From Pseudomonas sp. ML2-2023-3 (GTDB lineage: Bacteria; Pseudomonadota; Gammaproteobacteria; Pseudomonadales; Pseudomonadaceae), in assembly GCF_037055275.1 (NCBI RefSeq), contig NZ_CP146343.1, positions 4,958,001-5,022,000 of the forward strand: a stretch of 64,000 nt of DNA, read 5' to 3'. Shown piece by piece: positions 25,655 through 36,577 of the stretch. Numbering within the stretch: position 1 is the stretch's first letter; each line of letters opens with the position of its first letter. A model generated the notes under the pieces. The model saw only the letters and a list, made by a program, of their open reading frames with translations. It was not told the origin of the DNA and searched no databases. Position numbers and translations under genes: made by a program.

Positions 25655-27754
25655 ATGCAAACTTTCTTTATCGCTCCCACCGACTTTGGTGTGGGTCTGA
25701 CCTCTATTAGCCTGGGCCTGGTTCGCACCCTGGAGCGCGCCGGGTTGAAAGTCGGGTTTTTCAAGCCCATTGCCCAGCCGCATCCGGGTGACTTCGGCCC
25801 TGAACGTTCCACCGAGCTGATCGCCCGCACCCACGGCCTCAAGCCACCGACCCCACTGGGTCTGGCCCATGTCGAACGCATGCTCGGTGACGGCCAGCTG
25901 GATGAGCTGCTCGAAGAGATCATCAACCTCTATCAACAGGCTGCCATCGGCAAGGACGTACTGATCGTAGAAGGCATGGTGCCCACCCGTACCGCCAGCT
26001 ACGCGGCTCGGGTCAACTTGCACCTGGCCAAGAGCCTGGATGCCGAAGTGATTCTGGTCTCGGCCCCTGAAAACGAAGTGCTGACCGAGCTTTCCGGACG
26101 GGTGGAGTTACAGGCGCAGCTGTTTGGCGGGCCCAAGGACCCTAAAGTACTCGGTGTGATCCTCAACAAGGTACGCACCGACGAAAGCATGGAAGCCTTC
26201 TCGGCACGCCTCAAAGAGCATTCCCCATTGCTGCGCAGTGGTGATTTCAAGCTGCTGGGCTGCATTCCGTATCAACCCGAACTCAACGCCCCGCGCACCC
26301 GCGATGTAGCCGAACTGCTCGGCGCCCAGGTGCTCAATGCCGGGGACTATGAAACCCGGCGCATGTCGAAAATCATCCTGTGCGCCCGCACGGTACTCAA
26401 CACCCTGCAACTGCTCAAACCGGGCGTGCTGGTCGTCACCCCCGGCGATCGCGACGACATCATCCTGGCCGTCAGCCTGGCCGCGATGAATGGCGTTCCG
26501 CTGGCGGGCCTGCTGCTGACCAGCGACACCCAGCCCGATCCGCGCCTGATGGAGCTTTGCCGGGGTGCGTTGCAGGCCGGGCTGCCCGTGCTGTCGGTGA
26601 GCACGGGGTCCTACGACACCGCCAACCGCCTCAATGGCCTGAACAAGGAAATCCCGATCGATGACCGCGAACGTGCCGAAATCATCACCGACTTTGTTGC
26701 CAGCCATCTGGACGCCCACTGGCTGCATCAACGCTGCGGCACGCCACGGGAAATGCGCCTGACCCCAGCCGTCTTCCGCTACCAACTGATCCAGCGCGCC
26801 CAGCAGGCCAACAAGCGGATCGTTTTGCCCGAAGGCAGCGAGCCCCTGACCGTCCAGGCGGCAGCTATTTGTCAGGCTCGCGGCATCGCCCGCTGCGTAT
26901 TGCTGGCCAAGCCCGAAGAAGTCCACGCGGTCGCCAAGGCCCACGGTTTCGAACTGCCCGAGGGCCTGGAAATTCTCGACCCGGACCTGATTCGCGCCCG
27001 GTACGTCGAACCGATGGTGGCCTTGCGCAAGACCAAGAGCATCAACGCGCCGATGGCCGAGCAGCAGCTGGAAGACCCGGTGGTGATTGGCACCATGATG
27101 CTGGCACTGGACGAGGTCGACGGGCTGGTTTCAGGGGTCATCCACTCAACCGCCAACACCATCCGGCCTGCCCTGCAGTTGATCAAGACGGCACCGGGCT
27201 GCACGCTGGTATCGTCGGTGTTCTTCATGCTGTTCCCCGAGCAGGTGCTGGTGTACGGCGACTGCGTGATGAACCCGCACCCGAGCGCCTCTGAACTGGC
27301 AGAAATCGCCCTGCAAAGCGCCGACTCTGCCGCGGCGTTCGGCATCACCCCGCGGGTGGCCATGATCAGCTATTCCAGCGGCGAATCGGCCAGCGGTGAA
27401 GAAGTCGAAAAAGTCCGCGAAGCCACCTTGCTGGCCCACGAAGCCCAGCATTCACTGCTGATCGACGGCCCGCTGCAATACGATGCCGCCGCCAACGAGG
27501 TAGTCGCCAGGCAACTGGCCCCCAACAGCCAGGTGGCAGGCCGAGCCACCGTTTTTGTGTTCCCGGACCTGAACACCGGCAATACGACTCACAAAGCCGT
27601 GCAACGCAGCGCCGATTGCGTCAGCCTCGGGCCAATGCTGCAAGGCCTGCGCAAGCCGGTGAACGATCTGCCACGCGGCGCTCAAGTGGACGATATCGTC
27701 TACACCATCGCCCTCACGGCCATTCAAGCCGCCAACCGACCTATGGATATTTAA
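25655..27754 (+). CDS. pta: Phosphate acetyltransferase, long form
   Basis: A 699-residue enzyme that interconverts acetyl-CoA and acetyl phosphate. The N-terminal P-loop-like domain starts MQTFFIAPTDFGVGLTSISLG (about 1-200), a DRTGG domain follows (about 210-330) and the catalytic PTA domain is C-terminal (about 370-690, with GLVSGVIHSTANTIRPALQ and VFVFPDLNTGNTTHKAVQR). The ATG at 25655 is preferred over one at 25592. No ackA is in the window, although the two are often adjacent. An acyltransferase gene follows immediately after the stop. Confidence 0.95.
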   Translation: MQTFFIAPTDFGVGLTSISLGLVRTLERAGLKVGFFKPIAQPHPGDFGPERSTELIARTHGLKPPTPLGLAHVERMLGDGQLDELLEEIINLYQQAAIGKDVLIVEGMVPTRTASYAARVNLHLAKSLDAEVILVSAPENEVLTELSGRVELQAQLFGGPKDPKVLGVILNKVRTDESMEAFSARLKEHSPLLRSGDFKLLGCIPYQPELNAPRTRDVAELLGAQVLNAGDYETRRMSKIILCARTVLNTLQLLKPGVLVVTPGDRDDIILAVSLAAMNGVPLAGLLLTSDTQPDPRLMELCRGALQAGLPVLSVSTGSYDTANRLNGLNKEIPIDDRERAEIITDFVASHLDAHWLHQRCGTPREMRLTPAVFRYQLIQRAQQANKRIVLPEGSEPLTVQAAAICQARGIARCVLLAKPEEVHAVAKAHGFELPEGLEILDPDLIRARYVEPMVALRKTKSINAPMAEQQLEDPVVIGTMMLALDEVDGLVSGVIHSTANTIRPALQLIKTAPGCTLVSSVFFMLFPEQVLVYGDCVMNPHPSASELAEIALQSADSAAAFGITPRVAMISYSSGESASGEEVEKVREATLLAHEAQHSLLIDGPLQYDAAANEVVARQLAPNSQVAGRATVFVFPDLNTGNTTHKAVQRSADCVSLGPMLQGLRKPVNDLPRGAQVDDIVYTIALTAIQAANRPMDI

Positions 27755-28660
27755 ATGTTGGACTTCTTGCCTGCACCGCTACGCGGCGTCATTGCTTCGC
27801 TGCTGCTGGCGATCAACACCATCGTGTGTTGCACGCCGCTGTTCATCGTCGCGATTTTCAAGCTGTGTCTGCCCTTTGCGGCAGCTCAACGGGTGACCGA
27901 CGAATTGATGCGCCGTATCCACGAAGCCTGGATCGCCAACAACAATCGCTGTATGGACTTGCTGCGCAAGACCCGCTGGCATATCAAGGGCCTTGAGGGG
28001 CTGGACTATGAGCACTCGTATCTGGTGACCAGCAACCACCAGAGCTGGGTCGACATCATGGTGCTGCAATACGTGCTCAACAAACGCATCCGCCCGCTCA
28101 AGTTCTTCCTCAAGCAGGAGCTGATCTGGGTGCCGGTCATTGGCCTGGCGTGGTGGGCGCTGGGCTTTCCGTTCATGAAACGCTACTCCAAGGCCTACCT
28201 GGCCAAGCACCCGGAGAAAAAAGGCGCGGATCTGGCGACCACACGTAAAACCTGCGCCAAGTTCAAAAACCAGTCCGTGGGGATCTTCAACTTCGTCGAA
28301 GGCACGCGCTTTACAGAAGCCAAGCACGCGCAGCAAAACTCGCCGTTCCGCTACCTGCTCAAGCCCAAGGCCGGAGGCATCGCCTTTGTGCTGGATGCAA
28401 TGGGCGAACAGCTGCAGTCCATCATCAACGTGACCATCCACTATCCGGGCGGGCGTCCAGGGTATTGGGACTTGCTGTGCGGCAATGTGAAAGACGTGGT
28501 GGTGGTGTTTGAAGAGCTGCATATCCCGGCTGAGTTTCTGGGTAAAAACTACGATCAGGACCCCGAGTACCGGCTGGCATTCCAAGGCTGGATCAACCAG
28601 TTATGGGAAGACAAGGACCGGCTGCTGGAGGAGTTGCATCGCGAGTTCCCTAAATCCTGA
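27755..28660 (+). CDS. Lysophospholipid-type acyltransferase (YihG-like)
   Basis: A 301-residue membrane-bound acyltransferase of the PlsC family. An N-terminal membrane segment (about 10-35) precedes the catalytic NHQSWVD (HX4D, near residue 93) and the substrate motif FNFVEGTRFT. Length and the extended C-terminus resemble YihG, which alters the acyl pattern of phospholipids in E. coli. It begins directly after the pta stop. Confidence 0.85.
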   Translation: MLDFLPAPLRGVIASLLLAINTIVCCTPLFIVAIFKLCLPFAAAQRVTDELMRRIHEAWIANNNRCMDLLRKTRWHIKGLEGLDYEHSYLVTSNHQSWVDIMVLQYVLNKRIRPLKFFLKQELIWVPVIGLAWWALGFPFMKRYSKAYLAKHPEKKGADLATTRKTCAKFKNQSVGIFNFVEGTRFTEAKHAQQNSPFRYLLKPKAGGIAFVLDAMGEQLQSIINVTIHYPGGRPGYWDLLCGNVKDVVVVFEELHIPAEFLGKNYDQDPEYRLAFQGWINQLWEDKDRLLEELHREFPKS

Positions 28661-28673
28661 TGCCTCTGGATCT

Positions 28674-28757
28674 TGTGGGAGCGGGCTTGCTCGCGATGCA
28701 GGCGCCCCGGTTTGGCTCAAGAACATAGATTCCATCGCGAGCAAGCCCGCTCCCACA
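28674..28757. repeat. Paired REP element
   Basis: Two intact inverted REP units (core GAGCGGGCTTGCTCGC) between the acyltransferase and the cys terminator. Spacer starts GATGCAGGCGCC like the element at 20775. Confidence 0.93.
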
Positions 28758-28785
28758 GGGGCATTTCCGGCATCTGAAGCCCAAT

Positions 28786-28823
28786 AAAAAGCCCGCCACC
28801 GATCTCTCGGTGGCGGGCTTTTT
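28786..28823. terminator. Bidirectional terminator between the acyltransferase and cysNC
   Basis: A 12-bp stem GCCCGCCACCGA / TCGGTGGCGGGC with a TCTC loop, flanked by A-run and T-run, at the meeting point of two converging transcripts. Confidence 0.92.
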
Positions 28824-28831
28824 AGTGCGGC

Positions 28832-30730
28832 TTAAATCGCGCCGCGTTGGCGCAACAGGTCGAGCACCAGTTTGACGCTCTCTTCCAGGGACAGCGATTG
28901 CGTGTCGACCACAAGGTCGGCATTCAACGGCACGTCATACGGGAAGGATTCACCCGGGATGTTGTCACCACCCGCTGCATACAGCCCTTGCGGGTCACGC
29001 TCGGCGCACACGGCCGGGGATGCCTGAACATAAACGGTCACCAGACGGTCGCTGCCAATCAACGCCTTGGCCTGTTCACGGCCTTCAGCGTCCGGCGCCA
29101 CGAAGGCGGCCAGTGTCAGCAGACCGGCTTCGTTGAACTGGCGCGCCACGTGAGCAGCACGACGCCAGTTTTCAGTACGTCCGGCACGATCCTGTGGCAG
29201 ACCCTTGTTCAGGTCATGGCGCAGGTTCTGGCCATCCAGCACGAATACCGCACGTCCCATATCGAACAACTTGCGTTCAACCGCATAGGCCAAGGTGCTT
29301 TTGCCGGCACCCGACAGCCCGCTGAACAACACGGTGGCCGGTTGCTGGCCAAAACGCTGGGCACGCTCTTCAACAGCCACATGGGCCAGTTTGCCGTGAT
29401 GGGTTGCGTTGCCATGACTCAACGGCTGGGCAACGATCATGCCTGCACCCACGGTGCCGTTGGTCAGGCGGTCGATGATGATGAACGAGCCGGTCGTGCG
29501 GTTGCTGTCATAACCATCCAGCGCAATCGGCGCGTCGAGGCTGATTTTGACTTTGCCGATTTCGTTCAGCTGCAAAGCACTGGCCGGACCTTCTTCCAGG
29601 GTGTTCACATCGACTTTGTTGACGATGCTGGCAACCGAACCCGGTACGTAGCTGGTCGCGCGCTTGATGTCGTACTTCTTGCCCGGCAGCATCGGCTCTT
29701 CAGCCATCCACACCAGCATGGCTTCGAAGTTGTCAGTCACCAGCGGCACGTTGTCGGCATGCACCAACAAGTCGCCACGGGAGATGTCGATCTCGTCTTC
29801 CATGGTCAGGGTAACTGCCTGACCGGGGCCTGCGTGCTCCAGTTCACCTTCAAAGGTGACGATGGATTTGACGCGGCTGCTCTTGCCCGACGGCAACACG
29901 ACGATTTCATCGCCCTTGTGCACGATGCCGCTGGCCAGGGTGCCGGCAAAACCACGGAAGTTGAGGTTCGGACGGTTCACGTACTGCACCGGGAAGCGCA
30001 GGTCGGTGAGGTTGCGGTCGGCCGCCACTTCCACGGTTTCAAGGATTTCCATCAGCGACTGGCCGGTGTACCACGGCGAGCGCTCGGATTTGTTCACCAC
30101 GTTGTCGCCTTTAAGGGCAGACATCGGCACAAAGTGCAGGCTGGTCGGCTTGAGCTTCAAGCCCTCGGCAAACTTCAGGTAGTCGGCCTTGATCGACTCG
30201 AACACACCTTCGTCAAAACCCTTGAGGTCCATCTTGTTGATGGCCACGACGATATGCTTGATGCCCAGCAACGAGGCAATGAAGCTGTGGCGACGGGTCT
30301 GGGTCTGCACGCCGTAACGGGCATCGACCAGAATGATCGCCAGGTCACAGGTGGACGCACCGGTGGCCATGTTGCGGGTGTACTGCTCATGGCCCGGGGT
30401 GTCGGCAATGATGAATTTGCGCTTGGCGGTAGAGAAATAGCGATACGCCACGTCAATGGTGATGCCCTGCTCGCGCTCGGCTTGCAGACCGTCAACCAGT
30501 AGTGCCAGGTCGATATCGTCGCCCGTGGTGCCACTTTTTTTCGAGTCGCGGGTAATGGCTTCCAGATGGTCTTCGTAGATCATCTTGGAGTCGTGCAGCA
30601 GGCGCCCGATCAGGGTGCTTTTGCCGTCGTCGACGTTGCCGCAGGTCAGGAAGCGCAACATCTCTTTGCGCTCGTGCTGGCCCAGGTAGGCGAGGATGTC
30701 CTCGCTGATCAAATCAGATACATGCGACAT
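28832..30730 (-). CDS. cysN: Bifunctional sulfate adenylyltransferase subunit 1 / APS kinase
   Basis: A 632-residue fusion, often called CysNC or NodQ. Residues about 20-240 are an EF-Tu-like GTPase ([27 protein letters not shown]), followed by two beta-barrel domains to about 440. From about 455 on comes an APS kinase with its own P-loop [11 protein letters not shown]. CysN drives sulfate activation with CysD; the kinase then makes PAPS. It lies 9 bases after cysD. Confidence 0.97.
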   Translation of the reverse strand: MSHVSDLISEDILAYLGQHERKEMLRFLTCGNVDDGKSTLIGRLLHDSKMIYEDHLEAITRDSKKSGTTGDDIDLALLVDGLQAEREQGITIDVAYRYFSTAKRKFIIADTPGHEQYTRNMATGASTCDLAIILVDARYGVQTQTRRHSFIASLLGIKHIVVAINKMDLKGFDEGVFESIKADYLKFAEGLKLKPTSLHFVPMSALKGDNVVNKSERSPWYTGQSLMEILETVEVAADRNLTDLRFPVQYVNRPNLNFRGFAGTLASGIVHKGDEIVVLPSGKSSRVKSIVTFEGELEHAGPGQAVTLTMEDEIDISRGDLLVHADNVPLVTDNFEAMLVWMAEEPMLPGKKYDIKRATSYVPGSVASIVNKVDVNTLEEGPASALQLNEIGKVKISLDAPIALDGYDSNRTTGSFIIIDRLTNGTVGAGMIVAQPLSHGNATHHGKLAHVAVEERAQRFGQQPATVLFSGLSGAGKSTLAYAVERKLFDMGRAVFVLDGQNLRHDLNKGLPQDRAGRTENWRRAAHVARQFNEAGLLTLAAFVAPDAEGREQAKALIGSDRLVTVYVQASPAVCAERDPQGLYAAGGDNIPGESFPYDVPLNADLVVDTQSLSLEESVKLVLDLLRQRGAI

Positions 30731-30739
30731 GACAACCCC

Positions 30740-31657
30740 TTAGAAATAACCTTGACGTTTTTTATCTTCCATTGAGCCTGCGCCATCGTGATCGATGACT
30801 CGGCCTTGGCGCTCGGAAGTTCGCGTCAGGAGCATTTCCTGGATGATGTCGGTCAGGGTTTCAGCCTCTGACTCCACCGCGCCGGTCAGCGGGTAGCATC
30901 CCAGGGTACGGAAGCGGACCTTTTTCTTGACGATGCGAGCCTTGTCTTCGTCAGACAGGTGCTCAAGGATACGGTCGTCGTCGATCATGATCAGCGTGCC
31001 GTTCTTCTCGATGACCTCGCGCTCGGCCGCAAAGTACAGCGGCACAATCGGGATGCCCTCAAGGTAGATGTACTGCCAGATGTCCAGCTCGGTCCAGTTC
31101 GACAACGGGAACACACGGATGGATTCGCCCTTGTTGACGTTGCCGTTGTAGACGTTCCACAACTCGGGGCGCTGGTTTTTCGGATCCCAGCGGTGCTTGC
31201 TGTCACGGAAGGAATAGACGCGCTCTTTGGCGCGGGATTTTTCTTCGTCGCGACGGGCACCACCAAAGGCGGCATCGAAGCCGTATTTGTCCAGAGCCTG
31301 CTTCAGGCCCTCGGTTTTCATGATGTCGGTGTGCTTGGCACTGCCGTGGGTGAAGGGGTTGATCCCTTGAGCCACGCCGTCCGGGTTGACGTGAGTGATC
31401 AGGTCCAGGCCCAGCTCGGCAACCATCTTGTCGCGAAAGCTGTACATCTCCTGGAATTTCCACTGGGTGTCGACATGCATCACCGGAAACGGCAGCTTGC
31501 CAGGGAAAAACGCCTTGCGTGCAAGGTGCAGCATCACGGCGGAATCTTTACCGATCGAGTACAGCATCACCGGGTTATCGAACTCGGCGGCCACCTCGCG
31601 GATGATGTGGATGCTTTCCGCCTCCAGCTGTTTCAGGTGCGTCAGTTTGTCGACCAT
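30740..31657 (-). CDS. cysD: Sulfate adenylyltransferase subunit 2
   Basis: A 305-residue ATP-pyrophosphatase-fold enzyme that forms adenylyl sulfate. The PP-loop [17 protein letters not shown] is near residue 36, with [16 protein letters not shown] and [12 protein letters not shown] further on. First gene of the cysD-cysNC operon. The upstream 240 bases contain a paired REP element, and no sulfur-regulator site was identified. Confidence 0.97.
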   Translation of the reverse strand: MVDKLTHLKQLEAESIHIIREVAAEFDNPVMLYSIGKDSAVMLHLARKAFFPGKLPFPVMHVDTQWKFQEMYSFRDKMVAELGLDLITHVNPDGVAQGINPFTHGSAKHTDIMKTEGLKQALDKYGFDAAFGGARRDEEKSRAKERVYSFRDSKHRWDPKNQRPELWNVYNGNVNKGESIRVFPLSNWTELDIWQYIYLEGIPIVPLYFAAEREVIEKNGTLIMIDDDRILEHLSDEDKARIVKKKVRFRTLGCYPLTGAVESEAETLTDIIQEMLLTRTSERQGRVIDHDGAGSMEDKKRQGYF

Positions 31658-31800
31658 GGCTACTCACGAAAGCTATCTTATGAACGGCCTGCGGGCCGTG
31701 TTCGAGGGTCGAATGCTAGCACAGCGTCCGCTTCTATAGATGACCCCAGCTAGATCGAAACGGTCTAAGAATAGACCCCGGAGTTTGGGCGATTACTCCC

Positions 31801-31886
31801 TGTGGGACGGGCTTGCTCGCGATGCAGGCAATGCGGTTATACCGCAAGACCGCGTTGATTCGATCGCGAGCAAGCCCGCTCCCACA
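31801..31886. repeat. Paired REP element
   Basis: Two inverted REP units. The left unit has lost one base of the core (GGGACGGGCTTGCTCGC). The right half is identical over 43 bases to that of 7717-7803. Confidence 0.92.
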
Positions 31887-31903
31887 GGGTTGGATTCCAA
31901 TAA

Positions 31904-32662
31904 TCAGATCGGATTCGGGCAATCGATGAACAGGTGTTCCAAAGCAAAGCGCCGCGCCAGGTAGTCACCCAATGCCTGCACGCCATAGCGTTCGGTAGCA
32001 TGGTGCCCCGCGGCAATGAAGCTGATGTCGTTTTCCCGGGCACTATGGAAAGTTTGCTCCGAGGCTTCGCCACTCAGGTACAGATCAACGCCCGCCAGCA
32101 CCGCCTGATCGATATAGCCTTGCCCGCCACCGGTACACCAACCCACGCGGCGGATCATTTCACTGCCTTCAATCAGCAGCGGCTCGCGCCCAAGCGCCTC
32201 TTGAACACGGCGTGCAAAATCACGGGCGGTCACAGGCTCGGCCAGAGAGCCCACCAACCCCACCACTTTCGAATTGCCAGGATCAAGCGGGCCTTCGACG
32301 GTGATGTCCAGCTGCCGCGCCAATTGCACGTTGTTGCCCACCTCGGGATGCAGGTCCAGTGGCAAGTGATAGGCCAGCAGGCTGATGTCGTGCTTGAGCA
32401 GCGTCTTGAGGCGACGTTGCTTCATCCCGGTCACGCAGGGATCTTCGCCCTTCCAGAAGTAACCATGGTGCACCAGCACCAGATCGGCCTGGGCCTCGAC
32501 TGCAGCATCCAGCAGTGCCTGGCTGGCGGTCACGCCACTGACGATGCGCATCACCTGGGGGCGACCTTCGACCTGCAGGCCATTGGGGCAGTAATCATTG
32601 ATGGCGGCGCAATTGAGGTAACGATTTGCTTCTTCTACCAGCGTGCTCAGGGCGACAGCCAT
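31904..32662 (-). CDS. Nif3-like dinuclear metal centre protein (YbgI family)
   Basis: A 252-residue protein of the Nif3/YbgI group. The metal-binding stretches LVLVHHGYFWKGEDPC and YLSGEASEQTFHSARENDISFIAAGHHATE are intact. The protein forms hexamers with two metals per subunit and may hydrolyse or modify nucleotides or GTP-related compounds; its role is not settled. Divergent from algW, as in P. aeruginosa. Confidence 0.9.
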   Translation of the reverse strand: MAVALSTLVEEANRYLNCAAINDYCPNGLQVEGRPQVMRIVSGVTASQALLDAAVEAQADLVLVHHGYFWKGEDPCVTGMKQRRLKTLLKHDISLLAYHLPLDLHPEVGNNVQLARQLDITVEGPLDPGNSKVVGLVGSLAEPVTARDFARRVQEALGREPLLIEGSEMIRRVGWCTGGGQGYIDQAVLAGVDLYLSGEASEQTFHSARENDISFIAAGHHATERYGVQALGDYLARRFALEHLFIDCPNPI

Positions 32663-32704
32663 AAAAGACTCCTAAATATAGCGTTCAGAGCCGGGCGGCC
32701 CTCG

Positions 32705-32710
32705 TATAAT
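32705..32710 (+). promoter_or_regulatory. -10 box of the algW promoter (candidate)
   Basis: A perfect TATAAT lies 53 bases before the algW ATG. The -35 region (GTTCAG area near 32683) is weak. Confidence 0.4.
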
Positions 32711-32762
32711 GGCGCCATTATGGGCCGTCAGAACGGCTCTGCAACCTTCAGGACTGAGTTCA

Positions 32763-33920
32763 ATGTTTAAGGCTTTGCGTTTTTTTGGCTGGCCATTGCT
32801 GGCTGGCGTGCTTATCGCTTTGCTGATTATTCAGCGTTACCCGCAGTGGGTTGGACTGCCGAGCCTGGACGTTAATCTGCAACAAGCCCCGCAAACCAGT
32901 TACATGCAGCAAGGGCCGGTGACCTATGCCGACGCGGTGGTGCGTGCCGCGCCTGCCGTAGCCAACCTGTACACCACCAAAGTGGTGAACAAAAACGCCA
33001 GGCCCTTGTTCGAGGACCCGCAGTTCCGGCATTTTTTCGGCAACAACGAGCCCAAGCAAAAACGTATGGAGTCCAGCCTGGGTTCGGCGGTTCTGATGAG
33101 TCCCGAAGGCTATTTGCTGACCAATAACCACGTGGTCGCAGGGGCCGACCAGATTGTGGTGGCGCTGAAGGACGGTCGTGAAACACACGCCAGGGTCATT
33201 GGCAGCGACCCGGAAACTGACCTCGCGGTGCTGAAGATCGACCTCAAGAATCTGCCGGCAATCACCATCGGCCGCTCGGACACCTTGCGTATCGGTGATA
33301 TCGCCCTGGCAATTGGCAACCCGTTCGGCGTGGGTCAAACCACCACAATGGGCATCATCAGTGCCACAGGCCGCAACCAGTTGGGCCTGAACAACTACGA
33401 AGACTTTATCCAGACCGATGCCGCGATCAACCCGGGCAACTCGGGCGGCGCACTGGTAGATGCCAACGGCAACCTGACCGGCATCAACACCGCGATTTTC
33501 TCCAAGTCAGGCGGTTCGCAAGGCATCGGCTTCGCGATCCCGATCAATCTGGCGATGGAGGTCATGAAGTCGATTATCGAGCACGGCCAGGTCATTCGCG
33601 GCTGGCTGGGGATTGAGGTTCAACCCTTGACCCAGGAACTGGCCGAGTCGTTTGGTCTCAGTGGACGCCCGGGAATTGTTGTCGCGGGCATTTTCCGTGG
33701 GGGGCCGGCGCAAAAAGCCGGTCTTGAACTGGGAGACGTGATTCTGAGCATCGATGGCGAGCCTGCCAGCGATGGGCGCCGCTCAATGAATCAGGTGGCG
33801 CGGATCAAGCCTTCGGACAAGATCACGATCCAGGTCATGCGTAACGGCAAAGAGCTTAAGCTCACCGCCGAGGTGGGCCTGCGACCGCCACAGGAGCAGC
33901 CGCCGCAGCAGGAAGAGTAA
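32763..33920 (+). CDS. algW: DegS-type site-1 serine protease AlgW
   Basis: A 385-residue periplasmic protease anchored by one N-terminal membrane segment (about 8-27). The catalytic triad is His in LLTNNHVVAGA, Asp in GSDPETDLAVLK and Ser in NPGNSGGALVDA. One PDZ domain follows at about 270-370. In Pseudomonas AlgW cuts the anti-sigma MucA when envelope stress peptides bind the PDZ domain and so controls alginate and AlgU. Single PDZ and size exclude MucD/DegP. The ATG at 32763 puts the anchor at the N-terminus. Confidence 0.93.
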   Translation: MFKALRFFGWPLLAGVLIALLIIQRYPQWVGLPSLDVNLQQAPQTSYMQQGPVTYADAVVRAAPAVANLYTTKVVNKNARPLFEDPQFRHFFGNNEPKQKRMESSLGSAVLMSPEGYLLTNNHVVAGADQIVVALKDGRETHARVIGSDPETDLAVLKIDLKNLPAITIGRSDTLRIGDIALAIGNPFGVGQTTTMGIISATGRNQLGLNNYEDFIQTDAAINPGNSGGALVDANGNLTGINTAIFSKSGGSQGIGFAIPINLAMEVMKSIIEHGQVIRGWLGIEVQPLTQELAESFGLSGRPGIVVAGIFRGGPAQKAGLELGDVILSIDGEPASDGRRSMNQVARIKPSDKITIQVMRNGKELKLTAEVGLRPPQEQPPQQEE

Positions 33921-33942
33921 GCAACGAGCCCTCACCACCTGA

Positions 33943-34029
33943 TGTGGGAGCGGGCTTGCTCGCGATGGTATCGCCGCGGTTTGCCTGAACTACCGCGGCG
34001 CCTGCATCGCGAGCAAGCCCGCTCCCACA
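33943..34029. repeat. Paired REP element
   Basis: Two intact inverted REP units between algW and the convergent hisC. Its right half, read on the other strand, continues as GATGCAGGCGCCG, matching the left half at 20775. Confidence 0.93.
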
Positions 34030-34046
34030 AGAGCCGCGGTCAACCT

Positions 34047-35102
34047 CTATTCGATATCCGATAACCCTTCAATCAACGCCGCATTCTGCTCCGGCGTACC
34101 GATGCTGATGCGCAAGAACTGGGCAATGCGCAATTGCTTGAAGTGGCGCACGATCACGCCCTGCCCCCGCAACTTGGCCGCCAGCGCCGCCGCATCGTGT
34201 TCCGGATGACGGGCAAAGATAAAGTTCGCCGCCGACGGCAGCACTTCAAAACCCAGTGCCTGCAACTGCCCTACCACGTGTTCGCGACTGTCGATTACCT
34301 GCTTGCAGGTGTGCTCGAAGTATTCACGGTCGGCAAACGCCGCCGCAGCGCCCGCAATGGCGATACGGTCCAGCGGGTAGGAGTTGAAGCTGTTCTTGAT
34401 CCGCTCCAGCGCTTCGATCAGATCCGGGTGGCCCACTGCCAACCCGACCCGCAAGCCGGCCAGGGAACGCGATTTGGACAGTGTCTGAGTCACCAGCAGG
34501 TTCGGGTAGCGATCCACCAGGCTGATGGCCGTCTCGCCACCAAAGTCGATGTACGCTTCATCCACCACAACCACTGAATCAGGGCTGGCCTTGAGGATCT
34601 GCTCGATGGCCTCCAGCGCCAACAGGCAGCCGGTCGGGGCATTCGGGTTAGGGAAGATGATCCCGCCATTAGGCCTGGCATAGTCCGCAGGCTGGATCTG
34701 GAATTGCTCATCCAGAGGCACGGCATCAAATTCGATGCCGTACAAACCGCAGTAAACCGGATAGAAGCTGTAGCTGATATCCGGAAACAGCAGCGGCTTG
34801 TCGTGCTGGAACAGGCCATTGAATACATGGGCCAGGACTTCGTCCGAACCGTTGCCCAGAAACACCTGGGCAGCCTGTACGCCGTAGTACTCGGCCACCG
34901 CCTGCTTGAGCAGGTCGCTGTTCGGGTCAGGGTACAAACGCAGATTGTCGTTGATCTCGGCCTGCATCGCCGCCAGGGCCTTGGGCGAAGGCCCATAAGG
35001 GTTTTCGTTGGTGTTGAGCTTGACCAGTTTGGTCAGCTTCGGCTGCTCACCCGGCACGTAAGGCACCAGATCCTTGACGAATGGACTCCAGAATTTGCTC
35101 AT
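34047..35102 (-). CDS. hisC: Histidinol-phosphate aminotransferase
   Basis: A 351-residue PLP aminotransferase that makes histidinol phosphate. The PLP lysine is in [20 protein letters not shown], with the conserved [12 protein letters not shown] and DEAYIDFGG upstream. It starts 2 bases after hisD ends, giving the order hisG, hisD, hisC on the minus strand. Confidence 0.95.
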   Translation of the reverse strand: MSKFWSPFVKDLVPYVPGEQPKLTKLVKLNTNENPYGPSPKALAAMQAEINDNLRLYPDPNSDLLKQAVAEYYGVQAAQVFLGNGSDEVLAHVFNGLFQHDKPLLFPDISYSFYPVYCGLYGIEFDAVPLDEQFQIQPADYARPNGGIIFPNPNAPTGCLLALEAIEQILKASPDSVVVVDEAYIDFGGETAISLVDRYPNLLVTQTLSKSRSLAGLRVGLAVGHPDLIEALERIKNSFNSYPLDRIAIAGAAAAFADREYFEHTCKQVIDSREHVVGQLQALGFEVLPSAANFIFARHPEHDAAALAAKLRGQGVIVRHFKQLRIAQFLRISIGTPEQNAALIEGLSDIE

Positions 35103-35104
35103 GC

Positions 35105-36430
35105 TTATTGCCCCTTGTCGTCGGCGATGATGCGGTATTCGGCACTGCGGGCGTGACCGGTCAGCGACTCACCACGGGCGAGAATCGATGCGGTCTTGCC
35201 CAGGTCGGAAGCACCCTGCTCGGAGCAGAAGATGATCGAGGAGCGCTTCTGGAAGTCATACACCCCCAGCGGCGACGAAAAACGTGCCGTGCCGGAAGTT
35301 GGCAAAACGTGGTTGGGGCCCGCGCAGTAATCACCCAGGGCTTCAGACGTGTGTCGGCCCATGAAGATCGCGCCAGCGTGACGGATCTGCGGCAGCCAGG
35401 CTTGCGGGTCAGCCACCGACAACTCCAGGTGCTCCGGAGCAATGCGATTGGCAACGTCGATGGCTTGCTGCATGTCATTCACCAGAATCAGTGCGCCACG
35501 GCCATTGATCGACGTTTCGATGATGTCGGCACGCTCCATGGTCGGCAACAACTTGGCAATGCTCGCCGCGACCTTGTCGAGGAACTCGGCGTCGGGGCTG
35601 ACCAGAATCGCCTGTGCGTCTTCATCGTGCTCGGCCTGGGAAAACAGGTCCATGGCAATCCAGTCCGGATCGGTCAGGCCATCGCACACCACCAGAATTT
35701 CCGAAGGGCCGGCGATCATGTCGATGCCCACCTGACCGAACACGTGGCGCTTGGCGGTGGCGACATAGATGTTGCCCGGGCCGACCACTTTGTCGACTTT
35801 CGGAACGCTTTCTGTGCCGTAGGCCAGTGCCGCAACGGCCTGTGCACCGCCGATGGTGAACACTCGGTCAACGCCCGCAATGCAGGCGGCAGCCAGCACC
35901 AGCTCATTGATTTCGCCACGAGGGGTCGGCACCACCATGACCACTTCGGTAACGCCTGCGACCTTGGCCGGAATGGCGTTCATCAACACCGATGACGGGT
36001 AAGAGGCTTTGCCGCCCGGTACGTACAAGCCTGCCCGGTCCAGTGGCGTGACTTTCTGGCCCAGCACCGTGCCGTCGGCTTCGGTGTAGCTCCAGGAATC
36101 CTGCTTCTGTTTTTCGTGATAGCTGCGCACACGCTGTGCGGCTTTTTCCAGCGCTTCACGTTGCGGCGCAGTGATACGGGTCAGGGCCAGTTCCAGGCGC
36201 TCGCGGGGCAGGATCAAGTCGGCCATCGAGTTGACGCTCAGCCCGTCAAAGCGCTGGGTGAACTCAACCAGAGCAGCGTCGCCACGCTCACGCACGGCTT
36301 TGATGATGTCGAGCACACGCTGGTTGACCGAGTCGTCAGACACACTTTCCCAGCTCAGCAGATGATCCAGATGCTGCGCGAAATCCGGGTCAGCAGCGTT
36401 GAGTCGGCGAATTGCAGTGGGAGCGGTCAT
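35105..36430 (-). CDS. hisD: Histidinol dehydrogenase
   Basis: A 441-residue zinc enzyme catalysing the last two oxidations to histidine. Visible family stretches are [39 protein letters not shown] sequence ([16 protein letters not shown]) and the catalytic region APEHLELS. A start at 36430 is chosen; the frame is open 24 codons further up without family sequence. Followed by hisC. Confidence 0.96.
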   Translation of the reverse strand: MTAPTAIRRLNAADPDFAQHLDHLLSWESVSDDSVNQRVLDIIKAVRERGDAALVEFTQRFDGLSVNSMADLILPRERLELALTRITAPQREALEKAAQRVRSYHEKQKQDSWSYTEADGTVLGQKVTPLDRAGLYVPGGKASYPSSVLMNAIPAKVAGVTEVVMVVPTPRGEINELVLAAACIAGVDRVFTIGGAQAVAALAYGTESVPKVDKVVGPGNIYVATAKRHVFGQVGIDMIAGPSEILVVCDGLTDPDWIAMDLFSQAEHDEDAQAILVSPDAEFLDKVAASIAKLLPTMERADIIETSINGRGALILVNDMQQAIDVANRIAPEHLELSVADPQAWLPQIRHAGAIFMGRHTSEALGDYCAGPNHVLPTSGTARFSSPLGVYDFQKRSSIIFCSEQGASDLGKTASILARGESLTGHARSAEYRIIADDKGQ

Positions 36431-36577
36431 AGCGAGGGCCTCGGTATTGGGCGAATGCTTAGAATGGATGATGTTACACAGTGAAGGCAGCAAGACTACC
36501 AAGCCATCCGCGCAGGTCGCTGAAATTTCTGGCTATTACACGGATAGATGGGCGCGACTCAAGGTCGCGCAGGTGAG

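Noticed and set aside
28847..30502. Long open frame of 551 codons on the plus strand opposite cysNC
   Set aside because: It mirrors the high-GC third positions of cysNC, its protein shows no family features, and cysNC is complete with all motifs.
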